From assembly GCA_937891475.1 (NCBI GenBank), contig CALATC010000177.1, positions 1 through 6,129 on the forward strand: a stretch of 6,129 nucleotides of DNA. The letters run 5' to 3'. Both the position numbers and the translations under genes were made by a program. Shown here in pieces: positions 1 through 5,656 of the stretch (its first letter is position 1; each line of letters starts with the position of its first letter). The notes below the pieces were generated by a model. The model ran no database searches. It was not told where the DNA came from and saw nothing but the letters and a program-made list of their open reading frames with translations. Source of the DNA: an uncultured Granulicatella sp. (lineage in GTDB: Bacteria; Bacillota; Bacilli; Lactobacillales; Aerococcaceae).

Positions 1-12
1 GCAGTACACAAC

Positions 13-62
13 TGTTACAAAGAAGAGTCTTTTTTGTTACAAAAAAATTAAAGGAATGTTAA
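13..62 (+). promoter_or_regulatory. Three TGTTA(C/A) hexamers at 22-bp intervals, candidate response-regulator operator
   Basis: TGTTAC lies at 13-18 and at 35-40, and TGTTAA lies at 57-62, so the start-to-start spacing is exactly 22 bp twice. The first two copies extend to TGTTACAAA. Each hexamer matches the half-site TGTWAH reported for WalR/VicR (YycF) regulators of cell-wall genes. The usual WalR arrangement has half-sites 11 bp apart, so here every second half-site would be missing. The downstream gene encodes a cell-wall-binding protein, a plausible target. I found no convincing -35/-10 pair between here and the gene; TAGAAT at 101-106 is the best -10 candidate. The spacing is seen directly; the regulator is inferred. 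Confidence 0.35.
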
Positions 63-173
63 GAATGTGAAAAAAACATCTTTCCTAACTAAAAGAGGAG
101 TAGAATAAGTGTAGAGAGATTTTTGTAGAATTTCTTTGGATAAAGTACCAATAACGAAGGGGAGAGATGAAAG

Positions 174-1262
174 ATGAAAAAGAAATGGTTTGGTAGTTTA
201 TTAGCTTCTACAGCTTTAGTAGCAGCATTAGCAAGTAGTCAAGCATTTGCTGCAACAAATGATGGTTGGATTCAAAGTGGCAACCAATGGAATTTATACC
301 AAGAAGGTAAATTAGTAAAAGATGGCTGGGCTAAAGATAAAGGCACATGGTATTTCTTTGATAATAATGGTGTGATGCAAACTGGCTGGGTATTCACTGG
401 CGGAGCATGGTACTCTCTAAATGGAGACGGCGCAATGCGTACAGGTTGGTATCAAGAAGGAAATACATGGTACTATTTATCTGACCAAGGAGATATGCAA
501 ACAGGTTGGACAAAAGTAGGAGATAAATGGTCTTATTTTGAATCAAATGGTTCAATGGTAGCAGATCAAGCGGTGAAAGCAAACGATGGTCGTTCATATG
601 TCATTGGAAAAGATGGTTATATGTTAACAGATACTCCTTATCACCTAGTATCTGAACTTTATCGTATTGGGGGCGATGAATACTTACTTCATAAATCAAA
701 AGATGGTGTCTATATTGCACAAAATGAATGGTATGTAGAAAGTAATGCTCGATTAGGAAAAGCAGGTTATGACTTATTAGATACATTAGTAGACCATCAA
801 GAACCTGGTGGAATGATTGATCCTAATTCAGTTGTTAAAGGATTAAACCAATTTATGGACCGTTTCTACTTTGGTGAAAATGGTAAACGTGTAGAAAAAT
901 TACCAGAAATGTCAATTACTTCAACCATTAGTGTGAAAAATAATAACGTAGTTATTGATCATTTCACTCCACGTTTATCAATTTTAGGTCACTTTACAAT
1001 TGTGAATAATAAACTTTATGTATTAAAAAATCCTAATGAAGGTACATTACGCCCAGGTTACAAATTCTTGTTAGGACAAAGTTCAGAAAATGGCTATAAC
1101 TTACTTGTTTTAGCGAATGAACAAGGGGAAGTTATTTCTATGAAACGTTTATCAAAAGATGTTTCAGACTTTAACAAAAAAGATATGGCTGGATTAGCAA
1201 ATGACCGTATTATGATTGATATCAATCAAACAGACGATCAAATGGTTCGTACGTATCACTAA
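174..1262 (+). CDS. Secreted choline-binding-type repeat protein with an unrecognised C-terminal domain
   Basis: This is a 362-residue exported surface protein, probably held on the cell wall through its repeats. Residues 1-26 form a signal peptide: KKK, a hydrophobic core, and an AFA-A cleavage site. GW dipeptides at residues 31, 51, 71, 91 and 111 mark five repeats of exactly 20 residues with the pattern GW, then W-Y/F-aromatic, then G-x-M-x-T, typical of choline-binding (CW_binding_1) modules that bind choline on teichoic acids. Residues 131-151 look like a sixth repeat that has lost GW. Residues 152-362 form a domain without cysteine that I do not recognise; I see no amidase, CHAP, lysozyme or LPXTG motif. 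The start at 174 is supported by AAGGGGAG at 157-164. The gene stands alone between its control region and a terminator. The repeat assignment is strong. Ligand and function are inferred; glucan binding is an alternative, since glucan-binding repeats are related. Confidence 0.85.
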   Translation: MKKKWFGSLLASTALVAALASSQAFAATNDGWIQSGNQWNLYQEGKLVKDGWAKDKGTWYFFDNNGVMQTGWVFTGGAWYSLNGDGAMRTGWYQEGNTWYYLSDQGDMQTGWTKVGDKWSYFESNGSMVADQAVKANDGRSYVIGKDGYMLTDTPYHLVSELYRIGGDEYLLHKSKDGVYIAQNEWYVESNARLGKAGYDLLDTLVDHQEPGGMIDPNSVVKGLNQFMDRFYFGENGKRVEKLPEMSITSTISVKNNNVVIDHFTPRLSILGHFTIVNNKLYVLKNPNEGTLRPGYKFLLGQSSENGYNLLVLANEQGEVISMKRLSKDVSDFNKKDMAGLANDRIMIDINQTDDQMVRTYH

Positions 1263-1312
1263 TTCTATGAGTTAATGGGTGTAGGATTAACGAAAAGAAA
1301 ACCTTAACGAAG

Positions 1313-1352
1313 AAAAAAGCGAAATGAAGCAGAACTTCATTTCGCCTTTTTT
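1313..1352. terminator. Bidirectional intrinsic terminator between convergent genes
   Basis: A perfect 11-bp stem pairs 1319-1329 (GCGAAATGAAG) with 1335-1345, closing a 5-nt loop CAGAA. Six A residues precede it (1313-1318) and six T residues follow it (1347-1352), so the hairpin is followed by a U tract on both strands. It ends the surface-protein gene on the plus strand and the nucleoid-associated protein gene on the minus strand. The minus-strand stop codon (1351-1353) overlaps the edge of the T tract. Confidence 0.9.
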
Positions 1353-2352
1353 ATGCATTGAATCGATTCATAATTGAGTCAATATTTTTAATTAATACAG
1401 AAATCGATCCATCTGGATTGTTAATAAATTCCACCATTTCTTTGTTTTCGTAAATGTCACTTGGAATGGTAATTTCAATTCCATTATCGAGTTTGAATTT
1501 TTGTTTACTATATTTCTTCTCATATTTTGGCACATTTGTAACAGGAATTTTTTCTGGAATTTTTTCAGTCGCAATGGCTTGGTAAGCCGCTTCTTTTGCG
1601 AGAGGTTTGTCTTTGAAGACTGTATCGAAAATAATTCCAGCATCAATCTCATCACTTTCTTCTAATTGTGTTAAGATGGCTTGTTGTGTCGTTGCAAGAG
1701 CCAGATAATTTTCTTCATCATATTTTTTAGCAACATGTGTGACGGTCTTTTTAATTTCTTTGATTTGTTCCTGCGTACTTGTAGGTGGTGTAATTTCTAA
1801 AAATTGCTCTGAGAAATACGGAATTTTTTTGCCTTCTACAATATATTTTCGTTCGATTAATTGATACTGTCCATTACTTGTATCCACAATGAAGGCTTCT
1901 GATAATTTTTGGGAAGGATTTGGTAAAATCGCATGATTTTGTAGCACTGTATTTAATACTTGATCATCTTCATAATCTAAAAAATGCGTATATTTAGAGC
2001 TGTAGTCTAAACGTAAAATCGCAAAGAAATTTCCGCCTTGATCATTAATGCCTGTTGCAAAAACATAATCAGCAGCAGGGATATCTTCTGCTGGTGCGAT
2101 GATTTCATATAATTTATGAGCTAGTTGTTGTGTTTTTTCAATAAAAGGAATACTGTCGTCTGCTAAAAATCCAAGAAGTGGTTCTTCTGGAGGTAAGACA
2201 CCATGACGAGGGTCGCTTTTCAATGTTTTTTCAATTATTTTTGTAAAATATTCTGTAATATAGGGATTCGATAAAGGTAATTCTTTTTGGGATAACAGTA
2301 AGTTTCCGCTATTTTTATCGAAAATGTGTAAGTAGGCTTGGTGTAAAATCAT
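1351..2352 (-). CDS. Nucleoid-associated protein, NdpA/YejK (NA37, PF04245) family
   Basis: The 333-residue product matches, by pattern, the 37-kDa nucleoid-associated protein family, whose members associate with the bacterial chromosome; the exact role in Firmicutes is not established. The N-terminus (ILHQAYLHIFDKNSGNLLLS) resembles the family's opening strand with its I-x-H-I-x-D motif. The middle contains a glycine-rich FATGINDQGGNFFAILRLDY stretch (about 98-117). The C-terminus (about 284-329) has the closing block FKLDNGIEITIPSDIYENK...EFINNPDGSISVLIKNI, in which NPDGSISV is characteristic. Length is normal for the family (about 330-350). There is no signal peptide or membrane segment, so it should be cytoplasmic. 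The ATG at 2352 is preceded by AAGGAG (2358-2363, minus strand) with 5 nt spacing. It is a single gene, divergent from the alkyltransferase gene and convergent with the surface-protein gene. Confidence 0.8.
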   Translation of the reverse strand: MILHQAYLHIFDKNSGNLLLSQKELPLSNPYITEYFTKIIEKTLKSDPRHGVLPPEEPLLGFLADDSIPFIEKTQQLAHKLYEIIAPAEDIPAADYVFATGINDQGGNFFAILRLDYSSKYTHFLDYEDDQVLNTVLQNHAILPNPSQKLSEAFIVDTSNGQYQLIERKYIVEGKKIPYFSEQFLEITPPTSTQEQIKEIKKTVTHVAKKYDEENYLALATTQQAILTQLEESDEIDAGIIFDTVFKDKPLAKEAAYQAIATEKIPEKIPVTNVPKYEKKYSKQKFKLDNGIEITIPSDIYENKEMVEFINNPDGSISVLIKNIDSIMNRFNA

Positions 2353-2381
2353 AAGAACTCCTTAAAAATATTATTGATACA

Positions 2382-2410
2382 AACATACCACTTCTTTTTT
2401 TGTAAGTAAA
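2382..2410 (-). promoter_or_regulatory. Candidate promoter of the nucleoid-associated protein gene
   Basis: On the minus strand TTTACT (2405-2410) and TATGTT (2382-2387) are separated by 17 nt. Each box matches its sigma-A consensus at four of six positions. The -10 lies about 30 nt upstream of the ATG at 2352. Spacing is ideal but the boxes are weak. Confidence 0.35.
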
Positions 2411-2415
2411 TGGAG

Positions 2416-2421
2416 TATACT
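2416..2421 (+). promoter_or_regulatory. Candidate -10 box of the alkyltransferase operon
   Basis: TATACT at 2416-2421 is a good sigma-A -10 box about 32 nt before the GTG start at 2453. No convincing -35 box lies 16-18 nt upstream, where the sequence is a pyrimidine run. It sits back to back with the candidate minus-strand promoter, so the two genes would share one control region. Confidence 0.35.
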
Positions 2422-2452
2422 ATTTTTATTCTGAGGAATGGGAGGTTGAGAA

Positions 2453-2944
2453 GTGTTTGAAAGAATGATACAAACCCCTCTTGGAGAAGTTCGATTAAGA
2501 AGTGATGGAAACTCATTAACAGGATTATGGTTTGTAGGGCAAGTGAATGATGCTAAGGAAATTAGTAATCTTGAGATAAAAAAAGATTTGCCGATTTTTA
2601 GGCAAGTTGAAAGTTGGTTAGAAAGTTATTTTTCTGGAAAACAAACTTCGATAACGATTCCGTTACAGCCAAAAGGTACAAGTTTTCAGCAAAGAGTTTG
2701 GCAAATATTGCAAGAAATTCCTTATGGAGAAACGATGACTTATGGAGAAATTGCGCAGAGAATCGCAAAAGAAAAAGGCGTAGCAACATACTCCGCTCAA
2801 GCAGTCGGTCAAGCCGTTGGAAAAAATCCAATTAGTATTCTCATTCCATGCCATCGAGTGCTAGGGAAAAATGGGGCATTAACCGGATATGCAGGTGGAG
2901 TTCATAGAAAAGAACAATTGTTAGGAATAGAAAGGGGAAAATAA
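2453..2944 (+). CDS. ogt: Methylated-DNA--[protein]-cysteine S-methyltransferase (O6-alkylguanine-DNA alkyltransferase)
   Basis: This 163-residue suicide enzyme repairs O6-alkylguanine in DNA by moving the alkyl group to its own cysteine. An N-terminal ribonuclease-like domain (about 1-72) precedes the DNA-binding domain (about 73-160). GTSFQQRVWQILQEIPYGETMTYGEIA (75-101) is the usual start of the latter. IPCHRVLG (131-138) holds the acceptor Cys133 with His134 and Arg135, and LTGYAGGVHRKEQLL (143-157) is the conserved C-terminal block. In the recognition helix SAQAVGQAVGKNP the position often held by the 'arginine finger' is Gln116; I recall this variant from other low-GC Gram-positive homologues. 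The start is GTG at 2453, 7 nt after GGAGG (2441-2445); ATG at 2465 is in frame but badly spaced. It is first of two genes, with the next ATG directly after its TAA. Confidence 0.93.
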   Translation: MFERMIQTPLGEVRLRSDGNSLTGLWFVGQVNDAKEISNLEIKKDLPIFRQVESWLESYFSGKQTSITIPLQPKGTSFQQRVWQILQEIPYGETMTYGEIAQRIAKEKGVATYSAQAVGQAVGKNPISILIPCHRVLGKNGALTGYAGGVHRKEQLLGIERGK

Positions 2945-3889
2945 ATGGTATTAAAAGGAATTAAAATGATATTGGCGGCATTTGGAGCTTTAGTAGTTGC
3001 ACAAGCGATAGGCTTATCTTCAGCTTCTGTTGCTTCTATTATTGCGATATTGAGTGTGGTAGATACAAGAAAGTCTTCGATTGTCATTGCTTGGAAAAGA
3101 ATTATTTCTATGTCCTTAGCTTTAACAATAGCAGTGTGTGTATTTTTGCTACTTGGACATTCGACAGTTGGATTTGGAGTGTACTTGTTAATTTTCATTC
3201 CACTAGCCTTTTTATTTAAAGTAGAAGTAGGAATTGCACCAAGTTCGGTATTAGCCATTCATGTTTGGTTAAGTAAGGAGATAACTCCAAGCTTATTACT
3301 TAATGAAGCGTTAATTTTATTGATTGGGGCTGGCGTAGCAATTTTAGTCAATTGGTATATGCCGAGTTACCAACAAGAGATTGAAAAGAAAAGAGAAGAA
3401 ATTGAAGCAAAACTTCGTGAGATTCTGTGTTTAATGGCTTCATTTTTAAGAGAAGGTAATGGAACAAATGATGCAAAATTAATTTCCGAAGCAAAAGCAA
3501 CATTAACTGAAGCACAAAAATTATTATATATCGAGAGTGAAAACCAATTATTTAGTCAATTTAATAAGGATTTATGCTACTTTGAAATGCGTGCAGAACA
3601 ATTGCAATTACTAGAAGTGATGGCGAAAAATTTAAATGATTTCCATTGTCCTGCTAGAGAAGCCGATTTGTTAGCAGAAATGTTCCATTCAACAGGAGAA
3701 CAATTGCATCTAACAAATACAGGTGTCTCTTTAATGGATGAAATTCAAGATTATATTGATGAGTTTAGAAATTTAGACCTACCAAAAACGAGAGATGAAT
3801 TTGAATATCGTGCAACATTATTCCAGTTGTTAAGGGATTTACAACGATTTATTGACCTTAAAGTATGTTATTTTAGAGATCATCATTAA
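2945..3889 (+). CDS. Aromatic acid exporter family protein (DUF939/ArAE_1 type), integral membrane
   Basis: The 314-residue product has a membrane half and a soluble half. Residues 1-138 contain about six hydrophobic segments (roughly 8-24, 25-40, 54-71, 76-92, 97-110 and 118-138). Residues 140-314 are hydrophilic and probably helical, beginning with a charged coiled-coil-like stretch (IEKKREEIEAKLREIL). This layout, the N-terminal KGIKMILAAFGALVVAQAIGL pattern, and the cytosolic helical tail match the Gram-positive ArAE_1 family (DUF939 with the ArAE_1_C domain), of which B. subtilis YqjA is a recalled example. The family is named for predicted aromatic acid efflux; the substrate here is unknown. 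The ATG directly follows the TAA of the alkyltransferase gene and has AAAGGGGA at 2931-2938, so translation is probably coupled. No clear terminator follows before the rplK promoter, so some read-through is possible. Confidence 0.75.
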   Translation: MVLKGIKMILAAFGALVVAQAIGLSSASVASIIAILSVVDTRKSSIVIAWKRIISMSLALTIAVCVFLLLGHSTVGFGVYLLIFIPLAFLFKVEVGIAPSSVLAIHVWLSKEITPSLLLNEALILLIGAGVAILVNWYMPSYQQEIEKKREEIEAKLREILCLMASFLREGNGTNDAKLISEAKATLTEAQKLLYIESENQLFSQFNKDLCYFEMRAEQLQLLEVMAKNLNDFHCPAREADLLAEMFHSTGEQLHLTNTGVSLMDEIQDYIDEFRNLDLPKTRDEFEYRATLFQLLRDLQRFIDLKVCYFRDHH

Positions 3890-3916
3890 TTTGTTGCGAA
3901 AAAGTTGCAAAATAGC

Positions 3917-3945
3917 TTGCATTTCACAAGAATTCTTGCTAGAAT
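3917..3945 (+). promoter_or_regulatory. rplK-rplA operon promoter with extended -10
   Basis: TTGCAT (3917-3922) and TAGAAT (3940-3945) are separated by 17 nt, with TGC immediately before the -10, which makes an extended -10 element (TGCTAGAAT). Transcription should start near 3951, leaving a leader of about 90 nt. The spacer contains a perfect 12-bp palindrome, CAAGAATTCTTG, at 3927-3938. Confidence 0.8.
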
Positions 3946-3951
3946 ATCAAG

Positions 3952-3967
3952 GTGCATTTATGTGCAC
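3952..3967 (+). other. Small hairpin at the 5' end of the rplK leader
   Basis: GTGCA (3952-3956) can pair with TGCAC (3963-3967) around a 6-nt loop, right at the predicted transcript start. It may protect the 5' end of the transcript or form part of the leader fold. It is short and could be fortuitous. Confidence 0.35.
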
Positions 3968-3977
3968 TGGAACAAAA

Positions 3978-4014
3978 CGTGGGAGGAGAAATCTTCATCT
4001 CCATTTAAACCACG
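3978..4014 (+). promoter_or_regulatory. L1-binding leader element upstream of rplK (mimic of the 23S rRNA L1 site)
   Basis: The outer stem CGTGG (3978-3982) pairs with CCACG (4010-4014), and the inner stem GGAGA (3985-3989) pairs with TCTCC (3998-4002). The asymmetric internal loop has GA on the 5' side and ATTTAAA on the 3' side. This is the architecture of the L1 site in 23S rRNA helix 76, recalled as GGUGGGAGG opposite GAAAUACCACC, and of the known L1 mRNA operators. L1 is encoded by the second gene of this operon and is a known translational autorepressor, so free L1 should bind here and block rplK initiation. The element ends 12 nt before the AAGGAGG (4027-4033) of rplK. Confidence 0.8.
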
Positions 4015-4042
4015 CGCGAAACAATCAAGGAGGTAATGTCTC

Positions 4043-4468
4043 GTGGCTAAAAAAGTTGTAAAACTAGTTAAATTACAAATTCCTGCAGGTAAAGCTACAC
4101 CAGCTCCACCAGTAGGTCCAGCTTTAGGTCAAGCACAAGTTAACATCATGGGCTTCTGTAAAGAGTTCAACGCTCGTACAGCAGATCAAGCTGGTTTAAT
4201 CATTCCGGTAGTGATTTCAGTATATGAAGACCGTTCATTCGACTTCATCTGTAAAACACCACCAGCAGCAGTATTATTAAAGAAAGCTGCTAAAGTAGAA
4301 AAAGGTTCAGGCGAACCAAACAAGAAAAAAGTTGCTACTGTAACTCGTGATCAAGTTAGAGAAATTGCTGAATTAAAAGCACCTGACTTAAATGCAGCAG
4401 ATGTTGAAGCTGCAATGCGCATGGTCGAAGGTACAGCCCGTTCAATGGGATTTGTAGTAGAAGGCTAA
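4043..4468 (+). CDS. rplK: 50S ribosomal protein L11
   Basis: L11 binds the GTPase-associated centre of 23S rRNA at the base of the ribosomal stalk and takes part in factor-dependent GTP hydrolysis and stringent-response sensing. The 141-residue length is standard. The N-terminal domain contains the proline-rich [11 protein letters not shown] (20-30) and [10 protein letters not shown] (37-46). A linker with [12 protein letters not shown] leads to the C-terminal rRNA-binding domain, which ends in [13 protein letters not shown]. The start is GTG at 4043, 9 nt after AAGGAGG (4027-4033). An ATG at 4036 is in another frame and stops after four codons. It is first in the operon, and rplA follows after a 100-nt structured spacer. 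L1 should regulate it through the leader element at 3978-4014. Confidence 0.98.
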   Translation: MAKKVVKLVKLQIPAGKATPAPPVGPALGQAQVNIMGFCKEFNARTADQAGLIIPVVISVYEDRSFDFICKTPPAAVLLKKAAKVEKGSGEPNKKKVATVTRDQVREIAELKAPDLNAADVEAAMRMVEGTARSMGFVVEG

Positions 4469-4485
4469 CAAACATGCAGCTTCCA

Positions 4486-4521
4486 AAAGTCCCTAACACG
4501 AGTGTTTCACTCATGGACTTT
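4486..4521 (+). promoter_or_regulatory. Two-tier hairpin in the rplK-rplA spacer
   Basis: AAAGTCC (4486-4492) pairs with GGACTTT (4515-4521) in a 7-bp outer stem. Inside it GAGTG (4500-4504) pairs with CACTC (4508-4512) around a TTT loop. No T run follows, so it is not an ordinary terminator. It directly abuts the L1-like element at 4521-4548 and could stack on it or compete with it for base 4521. A role in setting the rplK to rplA ratio, or in mRNA processing, is possible but unproven. Confidence 0.55.
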
Positions 4522-4548
4522 GTGGGAGGTAGAACCGTTAAAACCACA
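4521..4548 (+). promoter_or_regulatory. Second L1-binding-like element, upstream of rplA
   Basis: The outer stem TGTGG (4521-4525) pairs with CCACA (4544-4548). GGT (4528-4530) pairs with ACC (4534-4536) around a 3-nt loop AGA. The internal loop again has GA on the 5' side and a 7-nt A-rich strand, GTTAAAA, on the 3' side. It shares the 8-mer GTGGGAGG with the element upstream of rplK (3979-3986 and 4522-4529), and I recall the same 8-mer in the 23S rRNA L1 site. It ends 4 nt before the AGGAGG of rplA, well placed for L1 to repress its own translation. Confidence 0.7.
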
Positions 4549-4568
4549 CAATAGGAGGAAATTATACA

Positions 4569-5258
4569 ATGGCAAAGAAAAGCAAAAAATATTTAGAAGC
4601 CGCTAAAAAAATCGATTCTTCAAAAGCTTACTCAGTTCAAGAAGCAATCGCATTAGCAAAAGAAACAGACTTCGCTAAATTTGATGCATCTGTAGAAGTT
4701 GCATATCGTTTAGGATTAGATCCAAAGAAAGCTGACCAACAATTACGTGGAGCAGTAGTTCTTCCAAACGGAACTGGTAAAACTCAACGTGTATTAGTAT
4801 TCGCAAAAGGTGAAAAAGCTAAAGAAGCTGAAGCAGCTGGCGCAGACTACGTTGGTGATAGCGAATTAGCTCAAAAAATCCAAGGTGGATGGTTTGAGTT
4901 TGACGTTATCGTAGCTACACCTGACATGATGGGTGAAGTTGGTCGTTTAGGTCGTGTATTAGGACCTAAAGGTTTAATGCCAAACCCTAAAACAGGTACT
5001 GTTACAATGGACGTAACTAAAGCTGTTGAAGAAATCAAAGCTGGTAAAGTAACTTACCGTGTTGACAAAGCTGGTAACATCCACGTTCCAATCGGTAAAG
5101 TTTCATTCGAAAACGAAAAATTAGTAGAAAACTTCAAAACAATTCACGAAACATTATTACGTATCAAACCTGCTACAGTTAAAGGTCAATACGTACGTAA
5201 CGTTGCTGTGACAACTACTTTTGGCCCTGGGGTTAAAGTAGACGTAGCTTCTCTATAA
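4569..5258 (+). CDS. rplA: 50S ribosomal protein L1
   Basis: L1 binds the mobile L1 arm of 23S rRNA near the E site, helps release deacylated tRNA, and in many bacteria represses its own mRNA. The 229-residue length is standard for bacteria. Recognisable blocks are the N-terminal [16 protein letters not shown], the loop [14 protein letters not shown] (131-144), and [18 protein letters not shown] in the RNA-binding domain I half near the C-terminus. The ATG at 4569 follows AGGAGG (4553-4558) with 10 nt spacing. It is second and last in the rplK operon, ending 12 nt before a strong terminator. The L1-like RNA element directly upstream suggests separate autogenous control. Nothing in the protein looks abnormal. 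Confidence 0.98.
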   Translation: MAKKSKKYLEAAKKIDSSKAYSVQEAIALAKETDFAKFDASVEVAYRLGLDPKKADQQLRGAVVLPNGTGKTQRVLVFAKGEKAKEAEAAGADYVGDSELAQKIQGGWFEFDVIVATPDMMGEVGRLGRVLGPKGLMPNPKTGTVTMDVTKAVEEIKAGKVTYRVDKAGNIHVPIGKVSFENEKLVENFKTIHETLLRIKPATVKGQYVRNVAVTTTFGPGVKVDVASL

Positions 5259-5270
5259 TTTAAAACGAAC

Positions 5271-5300
5271 GAACCAGGCCTTGTGCTTGGTTCTTTTTTT
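5271..5300 (+). terminator. Intrinsic terminator of the rplK-rplA operon
   Basis: A 9-bp stem with one G-T pair joins 5271-5279 (GAACCAGGC) to 5285-5293 (GCTTGGTTC) across a 5-nt loop, followed by seven T residues (5294-5300). It lies 12 nt after the rplA stop and separates rplK-rplA from the downstream rplJ unit. Confidence 0.92.
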
Positions 5301-5307
5301 ATGAATG

Positions 5308-5343
5308 AAAAACGCATACTGTCATAGAGCAGTATGCGTTTTT
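5308..5343. terminator. 14-bp hairpin, terminator of the toxin-antitoxin operon, possibly bidirectional
   Basis: A perfect 14-bp stem pairs 5308-5321 (AAAAACGCATACTG) with 5330-5343, closing an 8-nt loop TCATAGAG. The stem ends in A-T pairs that give a U run on either strand. It begins 5 nt past the toxin stop on the minus strand and only 7 nt past the rplA terminator on the plus strand, so it insulates the two convergent units. Confidence 0.85.
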
Positions 5344-5348
5344 GTCTT

Positions 5349-5656
5349 TTATTGTAGTAAAGAATCAAAGTTTCTTCTTCTATATAATAGTCTGCGAACT
5401 TCCATCGTTTGTCCAATAACCACATAGTAAATAGAGAAGTTCTTAACACGAATTCTGTAGTAAGGATGTTTACGAACACGATTAGACGGAACGACTTGAA
5501 ATGAAAGTGGGTTAAGAAGTCTCTTTAAGATGGCTTTTTCAATATCGTCGACGAATCTACTGGCTGCAGAAGGATTATTCAATTCGACAGCAATATAGTG
5601 CACAACATCTGTTAAATCTTTTTGAAATATAGGTAGATAGGATAGTTGATACTCAC
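5349..5656 (-). CDS. RelE/ParE-family toxin with a defective-looking start (probable 1-nt deletion)
   Basis: The body, about 100 residues from the TAT codon at 5651 to the stop at 5349, matches the RelE/ParE toxin fold: YQLSYLPIFQKDLTDVVHYI at the N-terminus, a central helix (AASRFVDDIEKAILKRL), then YRIRVKNFSIYYVVIG and the C-terminal VRRLLYRRRNFDSLL. Such toxins either cleave mRNA on the ribosome or poison gyrase; which applies here cannot be told. It follows the antitoxin gene directly. A GTG (5654-5656) overlaps the antitoxin TAG in a TAGTG junction, as expected for a coupled start, but it is one base out of frame with the toxin and reaches a stop after 14 codons. One extra base after the GTG would restore a family-like start, V/M-(K/R)-YQLSYLPIF. 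The only in-frame starts upstream are TTG codons inside the antitoxin gene (5750, 5744, 5732), without a clear ribosome site. The gene may be a fresh pseudogene, a sequencing error, or use an unusual start. Confidence 0.75.

Noticed and set aside
57..70. TGTTA-N4-TGTGA as a canonical WalR site
   Set aside because: The half-sites are 9 bp apart rather than 11, and the second does not match the consensus. Only the 22-bp series is reported.
264..560. 60-bp periodic repeat as a mobile or CRISPR-like array
   Set aside because: The periodicity is the in-frame 20-residue protein repeat; the DNA copies diverge and there are no spacers.
1271..1291. GTTAAT/ATTAAC inverted repeat after the surface-protein gene
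   Set aside because: It is a short AT-rich stem with a 9-nt loop and no T run; the strong terminator just downstream accounts for the end of transcription.
2598..2854. Open frames on the other strands across the alkyltransferase gene
   Set aside because: They overlap a clearly conserved gene and show no conserved protein features of their own.
3906..3921. TGCAA/TTGCA hairpin as terminator of the exporter gene
   Set aside because: It is a 5-bp stem without a T run, and it overlaps the -35 box of the rplK promoter.
4036..4050. ATG mini-ORF of four codons (MSRG) overlapping the rplK GTG start
   Set aside because: Only 2 nt separate AAGGAGG from this ATG, too close for efficient initiation. 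The GTG at 4043 gives the full, conserved L11 N-terminus.
3852..4061. 69-codon open frame overlapping the exporter end, the rplK promoter and the rplK start
   Set aside because: It covers a strong promoter and structured leader, lacks a ribosome site and has no family-like sequence.
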